From Bacillota bacterium (GTDB taxonomy: Bacteria > Bacillota > Clostridia > Acetivibrionales > DSM-1351), in NCBI GenBank assembly GCA_023439045.1, contig JAEXOY010000036.1, positions 62,001 through 126,000 on the forward strand: a stretch of DNA of 64,000 nt, given 5' to 3'. This document shows positions 44,190 to 53,764 of this stretch, one piece after another. Made by a program: the position numbers and the translations under genes. The number at the start of each line of letters is the position of its first letter. Position 1 is the stretch's first letter. The notes beneath the pieces were generated by a model. That model was given only the letters and a program-made list of their open reading frames with translations, made no database searches and was not told where the DNA came from.

Positions 44190-44927
44190 TTATTGTCTGA
44201 TATTTTCAAAAAGAAGTCTGCAATTATCAGCCCTATACTTTGAAATAATATATTCAACTGCCTGTCCGCTCTTTGAATACAAAGTGTTTTGCAGCTTAAT
44301 CAGCGGTTGGCCAGGTTGCACTCTAAGTACTGGAGAATCTAGCTGCTCAGCAAATATTATCTCTAAAATACTTTTACATTTATCAGGAATAAGGGGATAT
44401 TTCCCTCTCAATATGTCAACAGAAGACCTTTTCTCCTTAATCTGGTTCACAATATCAGGAAATAGATTAATTGGAATGAACGAATAGTTTAATGAATATA
44501 CTTCATTTTTACTAATGCTTGATATATAAGTAATTTTGGCAACAGGCATGCTTGTATTGTAATTGAAAATATTATTTAAGATATCCATAGAGGAACTCTC
44601 GATTGTCTCAATAGAAACAATATTTTTATCTGCCGGGCACTGACAGTCAAGAATAGAGTCGGTAAAACCGCTATAATTCTTTATATCGATAACATTTTTC
44701 CTACCATATACAAAAGTACCCTTTCCCTTTTGCTTGTATAGATACCCACAGCTTGTAAGTTCATTTACTGCCTGTCTGACTGTAGGCCGGCTAATATCAT
44801 ACATTTCGCAAAGCTCTTGCTCAGAAGGAATTTGGGTGTTTGGAGCATAATCCCCATTTAGAATCTTATCGATAATTAAATCCTTAAGCTGCAGATATAG
44901 TGGAATGCTACTGAACTTGTTTATCAT
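44190..44927 (-). CDS. GntR/HutC-family transcriptional regulator
   Basis: A regulator of about 245 residues. An N-terminal GntR winged helix (YLQLKDLIIDKILNGDYAPN...PSEQELCEMYDISRPTVRQAV) is followed by a UTRA ligand-binding domain (IKLQNTLYSKSGQAVEYIISKYRAD). GAGGAGAG fits ATG 44927. It lies 160 bp downstream of purB on the same strand. The UTRA ligand is typically a sugar phosphate or small metabolite; none is indicated here. Confidence 0.92.
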   Translation of the reverse strand: MINKFSSIPLYLQLKDLIIDKILNGDYAPNTQIPSEQELCEMYDISRPTVRQAVNELTSCGYLYKQKGKGTFVYGRKNVIDIKNYSGFTDSILDCQCPADKNIVSIETIESSSMDILNNIFNYNTSMPVAKITYISSISKNEVYSLNYSFIPINLFPDIVNQIKEKRSSVDILRGKYPLIPDKCKSILEIIFAEQLDSPVLRVQPGQPLIKLQNTLYSKSGQAVEYIISKYRADNCRLLFENIRQ

Positions 44928-45088
44928 ATCTCTCTCCTCACATTCTATACAAATAAATAAGATAGGATGATGTATTGACATCCTATCTCAGATTATATCA
45001 AAGCTATTTGTTTATAAGCAAGTGATATTGCGATTTTTGTTAATGTTTAGCAGAATAGGCTCCATTTTAGCTATCAGCAATGCTAAAA

Positions 45089-46513
45089 CTATACCTTTAA
45101 CTCCACTTCAATATCCTCTACACTATCTCCAATTACTGGCTTTACACAATTCTCTATAAACTCAACTACCTGTTCCGGACATCTGCCAATGTAATTCTTA
45201 GGATCAAGTACAGCATTTAACTCCTCTTGAGTCATTCCAAACGTTTCGTCCTTTGCAATTCTCTCAATGAGGTCATTATATTCTCCATCAACCTTTACTC
45301 TCTTACCAGCGTCCATTGAATGAATTCTTATTTTTTCATGTAATTCCTGTCTGTCTCCACCACGCTTAACTGCTTCCATCATAATATTTTCTGTTGCCAT
45401 AAATGGAAGCTCGTCCATAACGTGCTTGTTGATTACCTTTGGATATACAACTATTCCGCTTGCTACATTGATATAAATGTTTAAAATAGCATCAACTGCT
45501 AAGAAAGCCTCAGGTACTGAAATTCTCTTGTTTGCAGAATCGTCCAGAGTTCTTTCAAACCATTGAGTTGAAGCGGTAATGGCTGGATTTAAAGCATCAA
45601 CAATAACGTAGCGCGCAAGTGAAGAAATTCTTTCACATCTCATAGGATTTCTCTTGTAAGCCATTGCAGAAGAGCCTATCTGCTTTGATTCAAAGGGTTC
45701 TTCACACTCCTTCATGCTTTGAAGTAGTCTCATATCGTTACTGAACTTATATGCACTTTGAGCTATGGAAGATAGCACATTTAATACTCTTGAATCTACC
45801 TTTCTTGAATAGGTCTGACCAGACACTGCATATACACCTGAGAAACCCATCTTGTCTGCAATCATTTGTTCAACCGCTTTTACCTTTTCATGGTCCCCTT
45901 CAAACAGATTCAAAAAGCTAGCCTGTGTACCAGTAGTACCCTTCGACCCCAGCAATTTCATATTATTAATAACGTGGTCAAGATCTTCTATATCCATAAG
46001 TAGCTCTTGTATCCAGAGTGTAGCTCTCTTTCCTACTGTAACTAACTGTGCAGGCTGATAGTGAGTAAAACCTAAAGTAGGCATATCCTTATACTGCAGC
46101 GCAAAATCTGAAAGCTTCTTTATAAGTGTGAGCATTTTCCCACGAATAAGCTTTAACGCCTCTGTCATAATGATTAAATCTGTATTGTCACCAACATAGC
46201 ATGAGGTTGCTCCAAGGTGAATAATTGCTTTCGCATCAGGGCATAAGTCACCGTAAGCGTGCACATGTGCCATTACATCATGTCTGAATTGTTTTTCGTA
46301 GTTTTCAGCTGCATCATAGTTTATGTCGTAGATATGCTCCTTCATTTGTGCAATCTGATTGTCCGTAATATTTAGTCCAAGCTGCTGCTCTGCCTCTGCA
46401 AGTGCAATCCATAGCTTTCTCCATGTAGAAAACTTCTTATCTGGAGAGAAAATCTCCTGCATTTCACTGCTTGCATATCTTGCATTAAACGGTGATTCAT
46501 AGGTATTCTTCAT
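45089..46513 (-). CDS. purB: Adenylosuccinate lyase PurB
   Basis: PurB catalyses two fumarate-releasing steps of purine synthesis. The 474-residue protein shows HDVMAHVHAYGD, HLGATSCYVGDNTD, the signature GSSAMAYKRNPMRCERI and TLDDSANKRI. It belongs to the longer PurB group found in many anaerobes. AAAGGTG is found upstream of the ATG. No other pur genes adjoin it. Confidence 0.95.
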   Translation of the reverse strand: MKNTYESPFNARYASSEMQEIFSPDKKFSTWRKLWIALAEAEQQLGLNITDNQIAQMKEHIYDINYDAAENYEKQFRHDVMAHVHAYGDLCPDAKAIIHLGATSCYVGDNTDLIIMTEALKLIRGKMLTLIKKLSDFALQYKDMPTLGFTHYQPAQLVTVGKRATLWIQELLMDIEDLDHVINNMKLLGSKGTTGTQASFLNLFEGDHEKVKAVEQMIADKMGFSGVYAVSGQTYSRKVDSRVLNVLSSIAQSAYKFSNDMRLLQSMKECEEPFESKQIGSSAMAYKRNPMRCERISSLARYVIVDALNPAITASTQWFERTLDDSANKRISVPEAFLAVDAILNIYINVASGIVVYPKVINKHVMDELPFMATENIMMEAVKRGGDRQELHEKIRIHSMDAGKRVKVDGEYNDLIERIAKDETFGMTQEELNAVLDPKNYIGRCPEQVVEFIENCVKPVIGDSVEDIEVELKV

Positions 46514-46667
46514 AGTTTTTTCGCACCTTTCAGGTATATTAATTTTATTAAATTTATTTTTGATATTATATTGTTAGTATTATCTGTTTTTAGGATATAA
46601 TTTAATTTTATTATCTTAATTCATTAAGTTAGCAATGTATTTTATAGTATATAGACCAATGAATGAT

Positions 46668-46795
46668 TAGTCTATTTATGTCGTGTAGTAGTTAAGACTA
46701 ATAAATTATAAGTCTATTTATGTCTGTATAGTATTTAAGTCAAATAAATTATAAGTCTATTTATGTCTGTATAGTATTTAAGTCTAATAAATGTT
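46668..46795. repeat. 42/43-bp tandem repeat upstream of purB
   Basis: Units containing AGTCTATTTATGTCTGTATA start at about 46668, 46710 and 46753. The last two are nearly identical. Confidence 0.85.
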
Positions 46796-46870
46796 GCGCA
46801 TATATTATTATACTGTAAAACACGAATATTTGCATTAAAAAATATAAAAATGTTCGTATTAAAAATTCAC

Positions 46871-46897
46871 AAAAAAAGTGCGGGACTTACATCCCGC
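46871..46897 (-). terminator. Terminator of the aspartate aminotransferase gene
   Basis: A short GC-rich hairpin, GCGGGA / TCCCGC (46880-46897), is followed on the minus strand by a T7 tract. It lies about 150 bp after the stop codon, beyond the repeats. Confidence 0.88.
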
Positions 46898-46989
46898 TTT
46901 AGACATTTATGAATATGAGATTGTAATTAATACATTACAATTTTAACTCATGTAAAATTATAATATTATTTGTAGCATAATTCAAGCTA

Positions 46990-47067
46990 TTAAAGCAACT
47001 TCTTTACCTTTTAAAGTAACTTCTTTGCCTTTAAAGTACTTAATTACCGTTAAAGCAATTTCTTTGC
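46990..47067. repeat. Threefold copy of the last aminotransferase codons and stop
   Basis: On the minus strand GCAAAGAAATTGCTTTAA encodes A-K-K-L-L-stop (47050-47067). It recurs as GCAAAGAAGTTACTTTAA (47011-47028) and GTAAAGAAGTTGCTTTAA (46990-47007). All three copies keep the stop triplet. Confidence 0.88.
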
Positions 47068-48321
47068 ACTAACAAGTTGAACACATATTGCTAATATCTC
47101 AATTGCTTTTTTAAGTTCCTCAATTGGAGGCAAAGTTGGTGCAATTCTGATATTTCTATCCTGCGGGTCCTTTCCATATGGATAGGTAGCTCCTGCCTTT
47201 GTTAAGACAACACCTGCTTCAAGGGCCATTGAAGCTACTTCTTTTGCGCAGTTATCCATTGTGTTCAGGCTTATAAAATACCCACCGTTTGGTTTATTCC
47301 AGCTAGCAATATTTTTGCCTGCAAGTTCCTTTTCAAGTATATCCAGAACAGTATCAAATTTAGGCTTCAAAATCTCTGCATGCTTCTTCATATGAGCCTT
47401 AATTCCGTCCATATTCTTGAAGTACTTAACATGTCTGAGCTGGTTTACCTTGTCATGGCCTATAGTCTGTATAGTCAGACTCTTCTTGATATAATTCATA
47501 TTGTCAACGCTTCCAGCCATAACTGCTACTCCAGCACCTGAGAAGGAAATCTTTGAAGTTGAAGCAAACATATAAACCATATCTGGGTTACCTGCAGCCT
47601 TACATGCAGCAAGGATATTCTTTAACTGATCAGGCTCATCTGTAAGATCGTGAACACAGTAAGCATTATCCCAGAAGATTCTGAAATCCTTTGCAGCAGG
47701 CTTCAAAGCAGCAAATCTATCAACAACTTCATCAGAATAAGTTATTCCGTCCGGATTGCTGTACTTTGGAACGCACCAAATACCTTTTATGCTGTCATCA
47801 GAGCTTACCAAACGCTCTACTGCATCCATATCTGGCCCGTCCTGCTTCATATCTACAATAATCATTTCTATTCCAAAAAGCTCACAGATAGCAAAATGCC
47901 TGTCGTATCCAGGACTAGGACATAAGAATTTTACCTTATCTAGCTTACACCAAGGAGTACTTCCCATAATTCCAAGTAACATGGCACGGGAAACAGCGTC
48001 ATACATTAAATTCAAGCTGGAATTACCACCGATAATAATCTCATTGGCAGCAACACCTAACATTTCACCAAAAAGTGCTTTTGCTTCTGGAAGTCCATCA
48101 AGTCCACCATAATTCCTTGCATCAGTTCCGTCATCTGCTTTTTTCAATTCGGACGACTTTATATCCAGCATATCCATGCTCAAATCAAGCTGCTCGGTAC
48201 ATGGTTTTCCACGAGTCATATCAAGCTTGAGATTTTGAGCTTTAAATACTTCATAACGATTTTGAAGTTCATTAATTATAGCATTTAATTGTTCCTTTGA
48301 TAATGATTTAAAGTCTGACAT
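47050..48321 (-). CDS. Aspartate aminotransferase, type Ic fold-I family
   Basis: A 423-residue PLP-dependent enzyme of the Asp_aminotransf (PF12897) group, distinct from classical AspC. Motifs are MTRGKPCTEQLDLS near residue 35, GLPEAKALFGEML, NSSLNLMYDAV, PKYSNPDG, WDNAYCVHDL, and the PLP lysine in FASTSKISFSGAG. RIAPTLPPIEEL near the C-terminus includes the carboxylate-binding Arg. It makes or uses aspartate and glutamate. GGGGATTATT lies upstream of the ATG. Confidence 0.93.
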   Translation of the reverse strand: MSDFKSLSKEQLNAIINELQNRYEVFKAQNLKLDMTRGKPCTEQLDLSMDMLDIKSSELKKADDGTDARNYGGLDGLPEAKALFGEMLGVAANEIIIGGNSSLNLMYDAVSRAMLLGIMGSTPWCKLDKVKFLCPSPGYDRHFAICELFGIEMIIVDMKQDGPDMDAVERLVSSDDSIKGIWCVPKYSNPDGITYSDEVVDRFAALKPAAKDFRIFWDNAYCVHDLTDEPDQLKNILAACKAAGNPDMVYMFASTSKISFSGAGVAVMAGSVDNMNYIKKSLTIQTIGHDKVNQLRHVKYFKNMDGIKAHMKKHAEILKPKFDTVLDILEKELAGKNIASWNKPNGGYFISLNTMDNCAKEVASMALEAGVVLTKAGATYPYGKDPQDRNIRIAPTLPPIEELKKAIEILAICVQLVSAKKLL

Positions 48322-48370
48322 AATAATCCCCTTTCAATACCTTTACGCTATGTAGCTTAACCTTAAAATT

Positions 48371-48399
48371 ATTCTAATACACATTATATTTTTTTGCAA
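48371..48399 (-). promoter_or_regulatory. Promoter of the aspartate aminotransferase gene
   Basis: On the minus strand TTGCAA (48394-48399) and TAGAAT (48371-48376) are 17 bp apart, about 50 bp before the start codon. The remaining DNA to 48693 holds only the dipeptidase hairpin at 48631-48657 (AAGAAGCAA / TTGCTTCTT). Confidence 0.65.
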
Positions 48400-48693
48400 G
48401 TTTATTATATAGGATATTCAAATTATTTTTAATTATATAATAATAGTATATGTATATGAGCATTAAATGCAGGATGTGTTTTTATAAATTTCAATCATAT
48501 TGTATACATTTTATCTAATTTATTGAGCCCAATAAATGCAATTTTTATAAATAAAGTATAAAATCATTAGTTTTACTACAAAAGAAAGGAAAAAGTAAGC
48601 GGAAAGGAATATTTTCACTAAGTATAAGAAAAGAAGCAACCAAAACGATTGCTTCTTAGGAACTTATTGATATCTTAAATTGAATAACTAAAT

Positions 48694-49635
48694 TTACTTA
48701 ACAACCTGTTTTATCACCCTCATAAAATTCAAACCTGCTATCTTATCAACTAGCTGCTGACTATAGTTGAGCTTTAGCAGCTCATTAAATATTTTATAAA
48801 TATCCTGAACCCCATCAAGTCCGCCCGGAGTACTATCAATGCCATCAAAATCAGCCCCAAGGCCCAACGTATCTTCTCCGGTAAGTGCAACTATATGTTC
48901 AATATGCTTAATAACACAAGCCAAGTCTGCGTTTCCGTCGTTTGCGAGGAAATCCGGACAAAGGTTTATACCGGTAACTCCCCCGTTTTCTTTCATTGCA
49001 AGTAGCTGATCGTCCGTAAGATTTCTTCTGTGTCCACATATACTCTTTGCATTTGAATGGCTTGCAATAATAGGGTCAGTCGTTCTTTTAATTACGTCCC
49101 AAAAGCCGCCCTCTGATAAGTGAGATACATCAACCATCATTCCTAGCTTATTCATTTCGCTAACGACTTCTATGCCAAACGGAGTGAGGCCCCCACCGGT
49201 AATAGCATCAGCTACACCATCTGCAATCTGGTTTCTGTAATTCCATGTAAGTGTGATGGCTCTAACACCTAGTTTATATAGCATTCTTAATGCTGAAATA
49301 CTTCCCTCCAGGGCGTCCCCGCCTTCGATAGTTAGCACAGCAGCAATCTTCTGGTGTTTGATTGCTGACATGATGTCGTTGTAATTACAACACAACATTA
49401 TGTCGTTACTATTGAGTTTTATTTCGTTATATAGGCGGTCAATAATATCCATTGCCCTTCTTAAACCGCCCATTTTTGCCTGTGTTGGTGAAATATATGC
49501 GGCAAAAAACTGAACAAAACCATCTTCATAATTTTTCAGTCTTTTTATATCAATATGTCCCTTGTTTTCTAAGAGAGCTTCCTTTGAATCCATTATAGTT
49601 GTAATGGTATCTGAATGTGCGTCTACAATTAACAT
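48694..49635 (-). CDS. Membrane-dipeptidase family (renal dipeptidase-like) enzyme
   Basis: A 313-residue zinc peptidase of family M19. Metal ligands are visible in DAHSDT (N-terminus), the Glu of TIEGGDAL, and the His residues in VDVSHLS and ASHSNAKSICGHRRNL. A further motif is GLGADFDGID. No signal peptide, so it is probably cytoplasmic and hydrolyses dipeptides, including some with D-residues. It may help in peptide nutrition or peptidoglycan recycling. GGAGG lies before the ATG. Confidence 0.93.
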   Translation of the reverse strand: MLIVDAHSDTITTIMDSKEALLENKGHIDIKRLKNYEDGFVQFFAAYISPTQAKMGGLRRAMDIIDRLYNEIKLNSNDIMLCCNYNDIMSAIKHQKIAAVLTIEGGDALEGSISALRMLYKLGVRAITLTWNYRNQIADGVADAITGGGLTPFGIEVVSEMNKLGMMVDVSHLSEGGFWDVIKRTTDPIIASHSNAKSICGHRRNLTDDQLLAMKENGGVTGINLCPDFLANDGNADLACVIKHIEHIVALTGEDTLGLGADFDGIDSTPGGLDGVQDIYKIFNELLKLNYSQQLVDKIAGLNFMRVIKQVVK

Positions 49636-49692
49636 ATGAGTCCTCCATTAACCTGATTCAGAACATTATAAAAGTATAAAAAGATTTTAATT

Positions 49693-50265
49693 TTAAAAAG
49701 CGTTCTTTAATAGGTGTAGATTCTGTATTTCATGTAAGCTATTATAGTATATCTCAATAACATCAAACCTTACGCAGTAATTTTTACTACGGTTTTGTGA
49801 CAAATAAATATTTGCAAGCGTCCTGATTCTTTGCTGCTTTTCATAAGTAACTGCTTCTCTTGGTAACCCAAAATAACAAGATGATCTCGCTTTTACCTCT
49901 ATAAAACAAATATATTCTGCATCATACGCAATTATATCAATTTCTCCAAATCTGCTGACTCTAAAATTTTGCTTGATCACTTTGTAACCACTACTAGCAA
50001 GATATTCACATGCTTGTTGCTCAGCCCATGCCCCTATCTTACGCTTATTGAGGGTAGATACATTGTTGATGGCTGTCTTTGTATCTGAAGCTGCCTTGTC
50101 CATGAATGTTGCATCTTCTGATGCAGCTTTTTTATGAGCAGATGCACTTTTCATGAATGCTGAATGTTCTGATGCAGTTTCTATATGAGCAGATGCATTT
50201 TCTTTTAATGATGGGGCTTTTTGAGTGGGTTTTTGTAAGTCTTCAAATCCATTGTGCTTATCCAT
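49693..50265 (-). CDS. YraN (UPF0102) family protein with repeat N-terminus
   Basis: The C-terminal 120 residues are a standard YraN domain: GAWAEQQACEYL, NFRVSRFGEIDIIAYD and FIEVKARSS, which is the D-ExK site of a PD-(D/E)XK nuclease fold. The N-terminal 70 residues are an Ala/Ser/His-rich extension with 17-residue repeats absent from typical family members of about 120 residues. AGAGGT fits ATG 50265 (MDKHNGF). It follows ylqH, as in many Firmicutes. YraN function is not established. Confidence 0.85.
   Translation of the reverse strand: MDKHNGFEDLQKPTQKAPSLKENASAHIETASEHSAFMKSASAHKKAASEDATFMDKAASDTKTAINNVSTLNKRKIGAWAEQQACEYLASSGYKVIKQNFRVSRFGEIDIIAYDAEYICFIEVKARSSCYFGLPREAVTYEKQQRIRTLANIYLSQNRSKNYCVRFDVIEIYYNSLHEIQNLHLLKNAF
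50098..50199 (-). repeat. Two 51-bp in-frame repeats in yraN
   Basis: NASAHIETASEHSAFMK is followed by SASAHKKAASEDATFMD, with a decayed third start (KAASDTKTA). The repeats extend the protein ahead of the nuclease domain. Confidence 0.8.
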
Positions 50266-50323
50266 ATATGTACCTCTTTGATGCTGTCTCTCCATTTAGC
50301 TCATTCTCTTCAAGCGGTTTATT

Positions 50324-50644
50324 CTAGCGGTTATTTATACTGTCGCCGTAATACCTATCAATATTCCCAATAAAGATCAAAATCTCAGCTACTACATCAT
50401 ATATTTCAGGCGGGATTTCATCACCTATACTTAATGAAGAAAGGGTATTTGCGAGGTTTGCGTCCTTGTAAACGGGTACATTGCTTTCGTTTGCTTTATC
50501 AATAATCCTTTGTGCAACCTCGCCTTTTCCTGTGGCAATGATTTTAGGCGCTCTATCGGTATCAGGTGAATATTGAAGAGCAGTGGCCTGCTTAATTTCT
50601 TTATTTTTGTCAACTGCTCTTTTTTCTACTCTCTTATTTACCAT
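50324..50644 (-). CDS. ylqH: FlhB C-terminal-like protein YlqH
   Basis: A 106-residue protein homologous to the cytoplasmic tail of FlhB/YscU export proteins: ALQYSPDTDRAPKIIATGKGEVAQRIIDKANESNVPV and ILIFIGNIDRYYG. It has no membrane part and no NPTH autocleavage motif. YlqH proteins sit beside ylqG and rnhB in Firmicutes. Their function is unknown. It lies 12 bp after the upstream ylqG-like gene. Confidence 0.88.
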   Translation of the reverse strand: MVNKRVEKRAVDKNKEIKQATALQYSPDTDRAPKIIATGKGEVAQRIIDKANESNVPVYKDANLANTLSSLSIGDEIPPEIYDVVAEILIFIGNIDRYYGDSINNR

Positions 50645-50656
50645 TTGTACTGCCTC

Positions 50657-52870
50657 CTAGAGGGTAATGTCTATGCTGTTTGGCTTCTTTATAAATTCTT
50701 TTTGAGCCTCGGCCTCAAAGTTTACTATATTTATTGGCTCGTCCAAAAGCTTAAAAGTATAGTCCACTAATCTATAGCCCTTTGACAACAGTGAATTATA
50801 CAGTTCTCTATGGTTCTCCTTCAAAATGGGGAAAATGTCACTGTTTTCAAGGCGGAAATTTGTGCTTATATCCTTTTTGTCAATACTTAGCAATGTATCA
50901 ATACGTCCAGCATTTTCGCTATCCAACGATATAAGTACCGTTAGGTTTGATGGGTCCAATTTCTTTGATTTAGAGCCCCTTTTGAGCATATATAGTTCAC
51001 CTGTAGTATCCTTGTTGAACATACTAAGCGGCAGCTGCATATATGAGCTGTAATTATTAAGCTGATTTAGAAAGCTCATGTTACTGTCGAGACTACCTGA
51101 CAAATTCATCATAGAATCTCTTGCAAAGCCACTTAATTGCGAAGCTAAGTTCTTTATGTTTGATACGCTATCCTGGAGATCTCTGAATAGCTTCATTGGG
51201 TTTAATAACTGGTTATCATCGGAATCTAGCTTAACAAATAAACCTTTGAGGTTATCTGCCTGAGCCTTCAGCTCTTTGTGAGGTGATTGTTCAGCCAAGC
51301 TTTCCATATTGTGAAGCTTTGAAAGCAGACTTGCAGTTTGTGCATCTAATTGCTTAATAAGTGCATTGTCTTTGAAGATTGATGAAAGAGAGCTCAAGCT
51401 GGATTTTAATGCGTCCAACCTCGAAATTAATGCCTTGTTGTCAGATGGCTCTGCACCAATGCGCTGCTCAGGTCTGTTACCACCTTGCGCCAGCGCCCCA
51501 GCCGCATTCTGTGCCTGTACTGTGCCCACTGCGCCACCCGTACCATGCATCGCACCTGCCCCGCCTACACTTTGTGCCTGTACCGTAGCACCTGCCCCGT
51601 CCCCGACCTGAGCAGCTGTTTGTGCCACGTTTTGTGCTTGAGCTTGAGCAGCTGACATGCCAGAATTTTGTCCCTGTGCCGAAGAGATACCGCCCTGCAC
51701 GTTGCCCGCTTGCTGAGGGTCAGCTGCCTTCATGCCTGCAGCAGTGCCTCCAGTGGTAGCAGCATCAAGCTTAGCGCTGTCCACGTTTAGTGTGGCCGCA
51801 GCCTGTGCTGTCTGCGCTGATGCAGAGTTTGGGCCTGCCTGCGCGCCGATAGTATTGTTCTGACCTGCAAGGGGTGCCGTTGCACTGTTTTGTGTACCGC
51901 TCTGTGTTGCGGTAGCAGGCCCTGCACTTGTCGTGTTAGCTGATGCTGAGCCGGCTGCAGCTTTCCCGGAGGCTGCAACGTCGGTGCCAGTGCCCGTAGC
52001 AACATTTGGTTGGCCAGCCGCGGCCGACGTTGCAGCTGGGTTAGCGGTAGCACCGGTCGTAGCAGGTGGTGCACTTGCGCCTTTAGCTGTTGCTTGTAGC
52101 GAATTGGAAAGTCCATCATCATTTGTAGTCAATTCGCCCAATAGCTGAGTAAGCTTCTGCAACATAAAATTGGTTTGTTGACTTGAACTATCTCTATTGT
52201 TAAGTAAACTTATTAAACTTTTCAGATTTGTTGTTATATCCGATAATTCTTGACTAAAATCACCCGTCAAATGCTGATTTATGACTTTAACAAGCTCATT
52301 TATATCATTGCCTATTTTGAGTCTTCCTGCTAAAAGGTTTTTCAACTTCTCAATGCTACCGTTGTCATTCATGCGTGTAGCCGTTACAAAGCTTGCTGCT
52401 TTTGCATCTATGTCGGTATTAGCCTTCATAACAGTAGCTGTTTGAGCAACTGATTCTCTAGTGATTGGAACATTTCGCTCTGATAATGCTTTTGCAATTT
52501 TAATGTTTTCTTCAGTGGCAGGAATGTCCTGTTCAGAAAGTATATTCTTTATTGATGCAAGAGGGTCAGTTTCAGCTTGTTGAACAGTATTTTTAACCGT
52601 CTCAAGTACAAGCCTTCCATCCGAAAACCCTTTTACGCTGAAATTCATATGTTCGCCAGCTTTTAATAGTTGGGGATTGAGTGTGTTGGCAGTAAATTTT
52701 GTACCATCAGATAACTTGAGCACTGCCTCGTTACCAGCGGTATTGATTACCTGAGCCCTAATTGTATCCCCTGGCTGAAGCTTTGACAAAATGTCAGCAT
52801 TGCCATTAGACAATCCGTTATAGCCCATTATTTGCCCATCAATTCTCACGTTTTGTACCCCCTGATACAT
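50657..52870 (-). CDS. YlqG-like / flagellar hook-length-control-like protein
   Basis: A 737-residue protein. The N-terminal part (1 to about 270) is ordinary and begins with an OB-like segment (LQPGDTIRAQVINTAGNEAVLKLSDG). The middle (about 270-470) is a low-complexity Ala/Gly/Gln/Thr stretch encoded by strikingly GC-rich DNA (about 51.45-52.1 kb). The C-terminal 270 residues resemble the FliK/YlqG end (LPLSMFNKDTTGELYMLKR, SKGYRLVDYTFKL). Gene order rnhB-ylqG-ylqH matches Bacillus. The role outside flagella is unknown. Confidence 0.78.
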   Translation of the reverse strand: MYQGVQNVRIDGQIMGYNGLSNGNADILSKLQPGDTIRAQVINTAGNEAVLKLSDGTKFTANTLNPQLLKAGEHMNFSVKGFSDGRLVLETVKNTVQQAETDPLASIKNILSEQDIPATEENIKIAKALSERNVPITRESVAQTATVMKANTDIDAKAASFVTATRMNDNGSIEKLKNLLAGRLKIGNDINELVKVINQHLTGDFSQELSDITTNLKSLISLLNNRDSSSQQTNFMLQKLTQLLGELTTNDDGLSNSLQATAKGASAPPATTGATANPAATSAAAGQPNVATGTGTDVAASGKAAAGSASANTTSAGPATATQSGTQNSATAPLAGQNNTIGAQAGPNSASAQTAQAAATLNVDSAKLDAATTGGTAAGMKAADPQQAGNVQGGISSAQGQNSGMSAAQAQAQNVAQTAAQVGDGAGATVQAQSVGGAGAMHGTGGAVGTVQAQNAAGALAQGGNRPEQRIGAEPSDNKALISRLDALKSSLSSLSSIFKDNALIKQLDAQTASLLSKLHNMESLAEQSPHKELKAQADNLKGLFVKLDSDDNQLLNPMKLFRDLQDSVSNIKNLASQLSGFARDSMMNLSGSLDSNMSFLNQLNNYSSYMQLPLSMFNKDTTGELYMLKRGSKSKKLDPSNLTVLISLDSENAGRIDTLLSIDKKDISTNFRLENSDIFPILKENHRELYNSLLSKGYRLVDYTFKLLDEPINIVNFEAEAQKEFIKKPNSIDITL

Positions 52871-52957
52871 GGATTTAAGCTCTCAATAAATTTAAGGATA
52901 ATGATAAGAAATAACTATATCAGCTAAAATACATGATATAGAACTTACAAAATAATC

Positions 52958-53728
52958 TTATGCATTAATAAAATTCTTTACGAAGCTTAATCTATGTATC
53001 GGACAAATACCGAATTTTTTAATAGCAGAAATGTGTTGAGCAGTTCCATATCCCTTATGAGTAGCAAATCCGTATTCAGGATATTGAGAATCCAGCTCGC
53101 AAATAAGCCTATCTCTAGTAACCTTTGCAAGTATGGATGCAGCAGCGATAGAAAGGCTCAAGGCATCACCTTTTATGATAGGAATCTGTTTTGTGCTGAT
53201 ATCTTCTAATTTTACAGCGTCGAGGAGTATGCAGTCTGCCCGCTGAGAAAGCCCGCAAATTGCTTCTCTCATTGCCTTTTTTGTAGCATTGAGAATATTT
53301 ATTTCATCTATACATTTTTCATCTACAATTGAAATGCTATAGGCAAGGGCCTTTTGCTTTATTTCATCAAATAGCCTGTCGCGAACTGATTCACTAAGCT
53401 TCTTTGAATCATTGACACCCTCTATTAGCAATCCCTTAGGAAGAATTACAGCCGCAGCAACCACCGGACCAGCTAACGGGCCTCTGCCAGCCTCATCCAC
53501 TCCGGCAATAAAGGAGTATCCTTCATTGTATGCCATATTCTCGTATTCCAACATTTTTGTGAGACGAGCCTGCTCTTTATCTTGTTTTTGCTTGAGCTTG
53601 GCATATTTATCTAGTAGCTTATCAACATTGTTACCCTGTTCTTGTAACACTTGAAGCTCATTTATTGCATCATTAACTGCAAGATCCTTGACTAAATCAA
53701 GTATCTGCTTTTGTGTCATCTTTTGCAT
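52958..53728 (-). CDS. rnhB: Ribonuclease HII
   Basis: RNase HII removes ribonucleotides and RNA primers from DNA. An N-terminal extension of about 70 residues with a Lys/Gln-rich coil precedes the catalytic domain. Active-site motifs are GVDEAGRGPLAGPVV (the DEG signature), LDAVKLEDI and KGDALSLSIAAASILAKVTRD, with YPEYGFATHKGYGT. The length of 256 residues is normal for Firmicutes. It lies downstream of rbgA. Confidence 0.95.
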   Translation of the reverse strand: MQKMTQKQILDLVKDLAVNDAINELQVLQEQGNNVDKLLDKYAKLKQKQDKEQARLTKMLEYENMAYNEGYSFIAGVDEAGRGPLAGPVVAAAVILPKGLLIEGVNDSKKLSESVRDRLFDEIKQKALAYSISIVDEKCIDEINILNATKKAMREAICGLSQRADCILLDAVKLEDISTKQIPIIKGDALSLSIAAASILAKVTRDRLICELDSQYPEYGFATHKGYGTAQHISAIKKFGICPIHRLSFVKNFINA

Positions 53729-53764
53729 TTTGACCTCACACCGCTTATCTATAATTACTTAATT

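Larger units (their letters stand above)
46514..47049. other. 536-bp intergenic region between purB and the aminotransferase gene
   Basis: It holds the purB upstream region, a threefold 42/43-bp repeat (46668-46795), the aminotransferase terminator (46871-46897) and the stop-spanning aminotransferase repeats. I see no gene. Confidence 0.7.

Noticed and set aside
51366..52148. Several plus-strand and alternate-frame open reading frames within the ylqG-like gene
   Set aside because: They are Pro/Ala-rich shadows of the GC-rich low-complexity region and lack ribosome binding sites.
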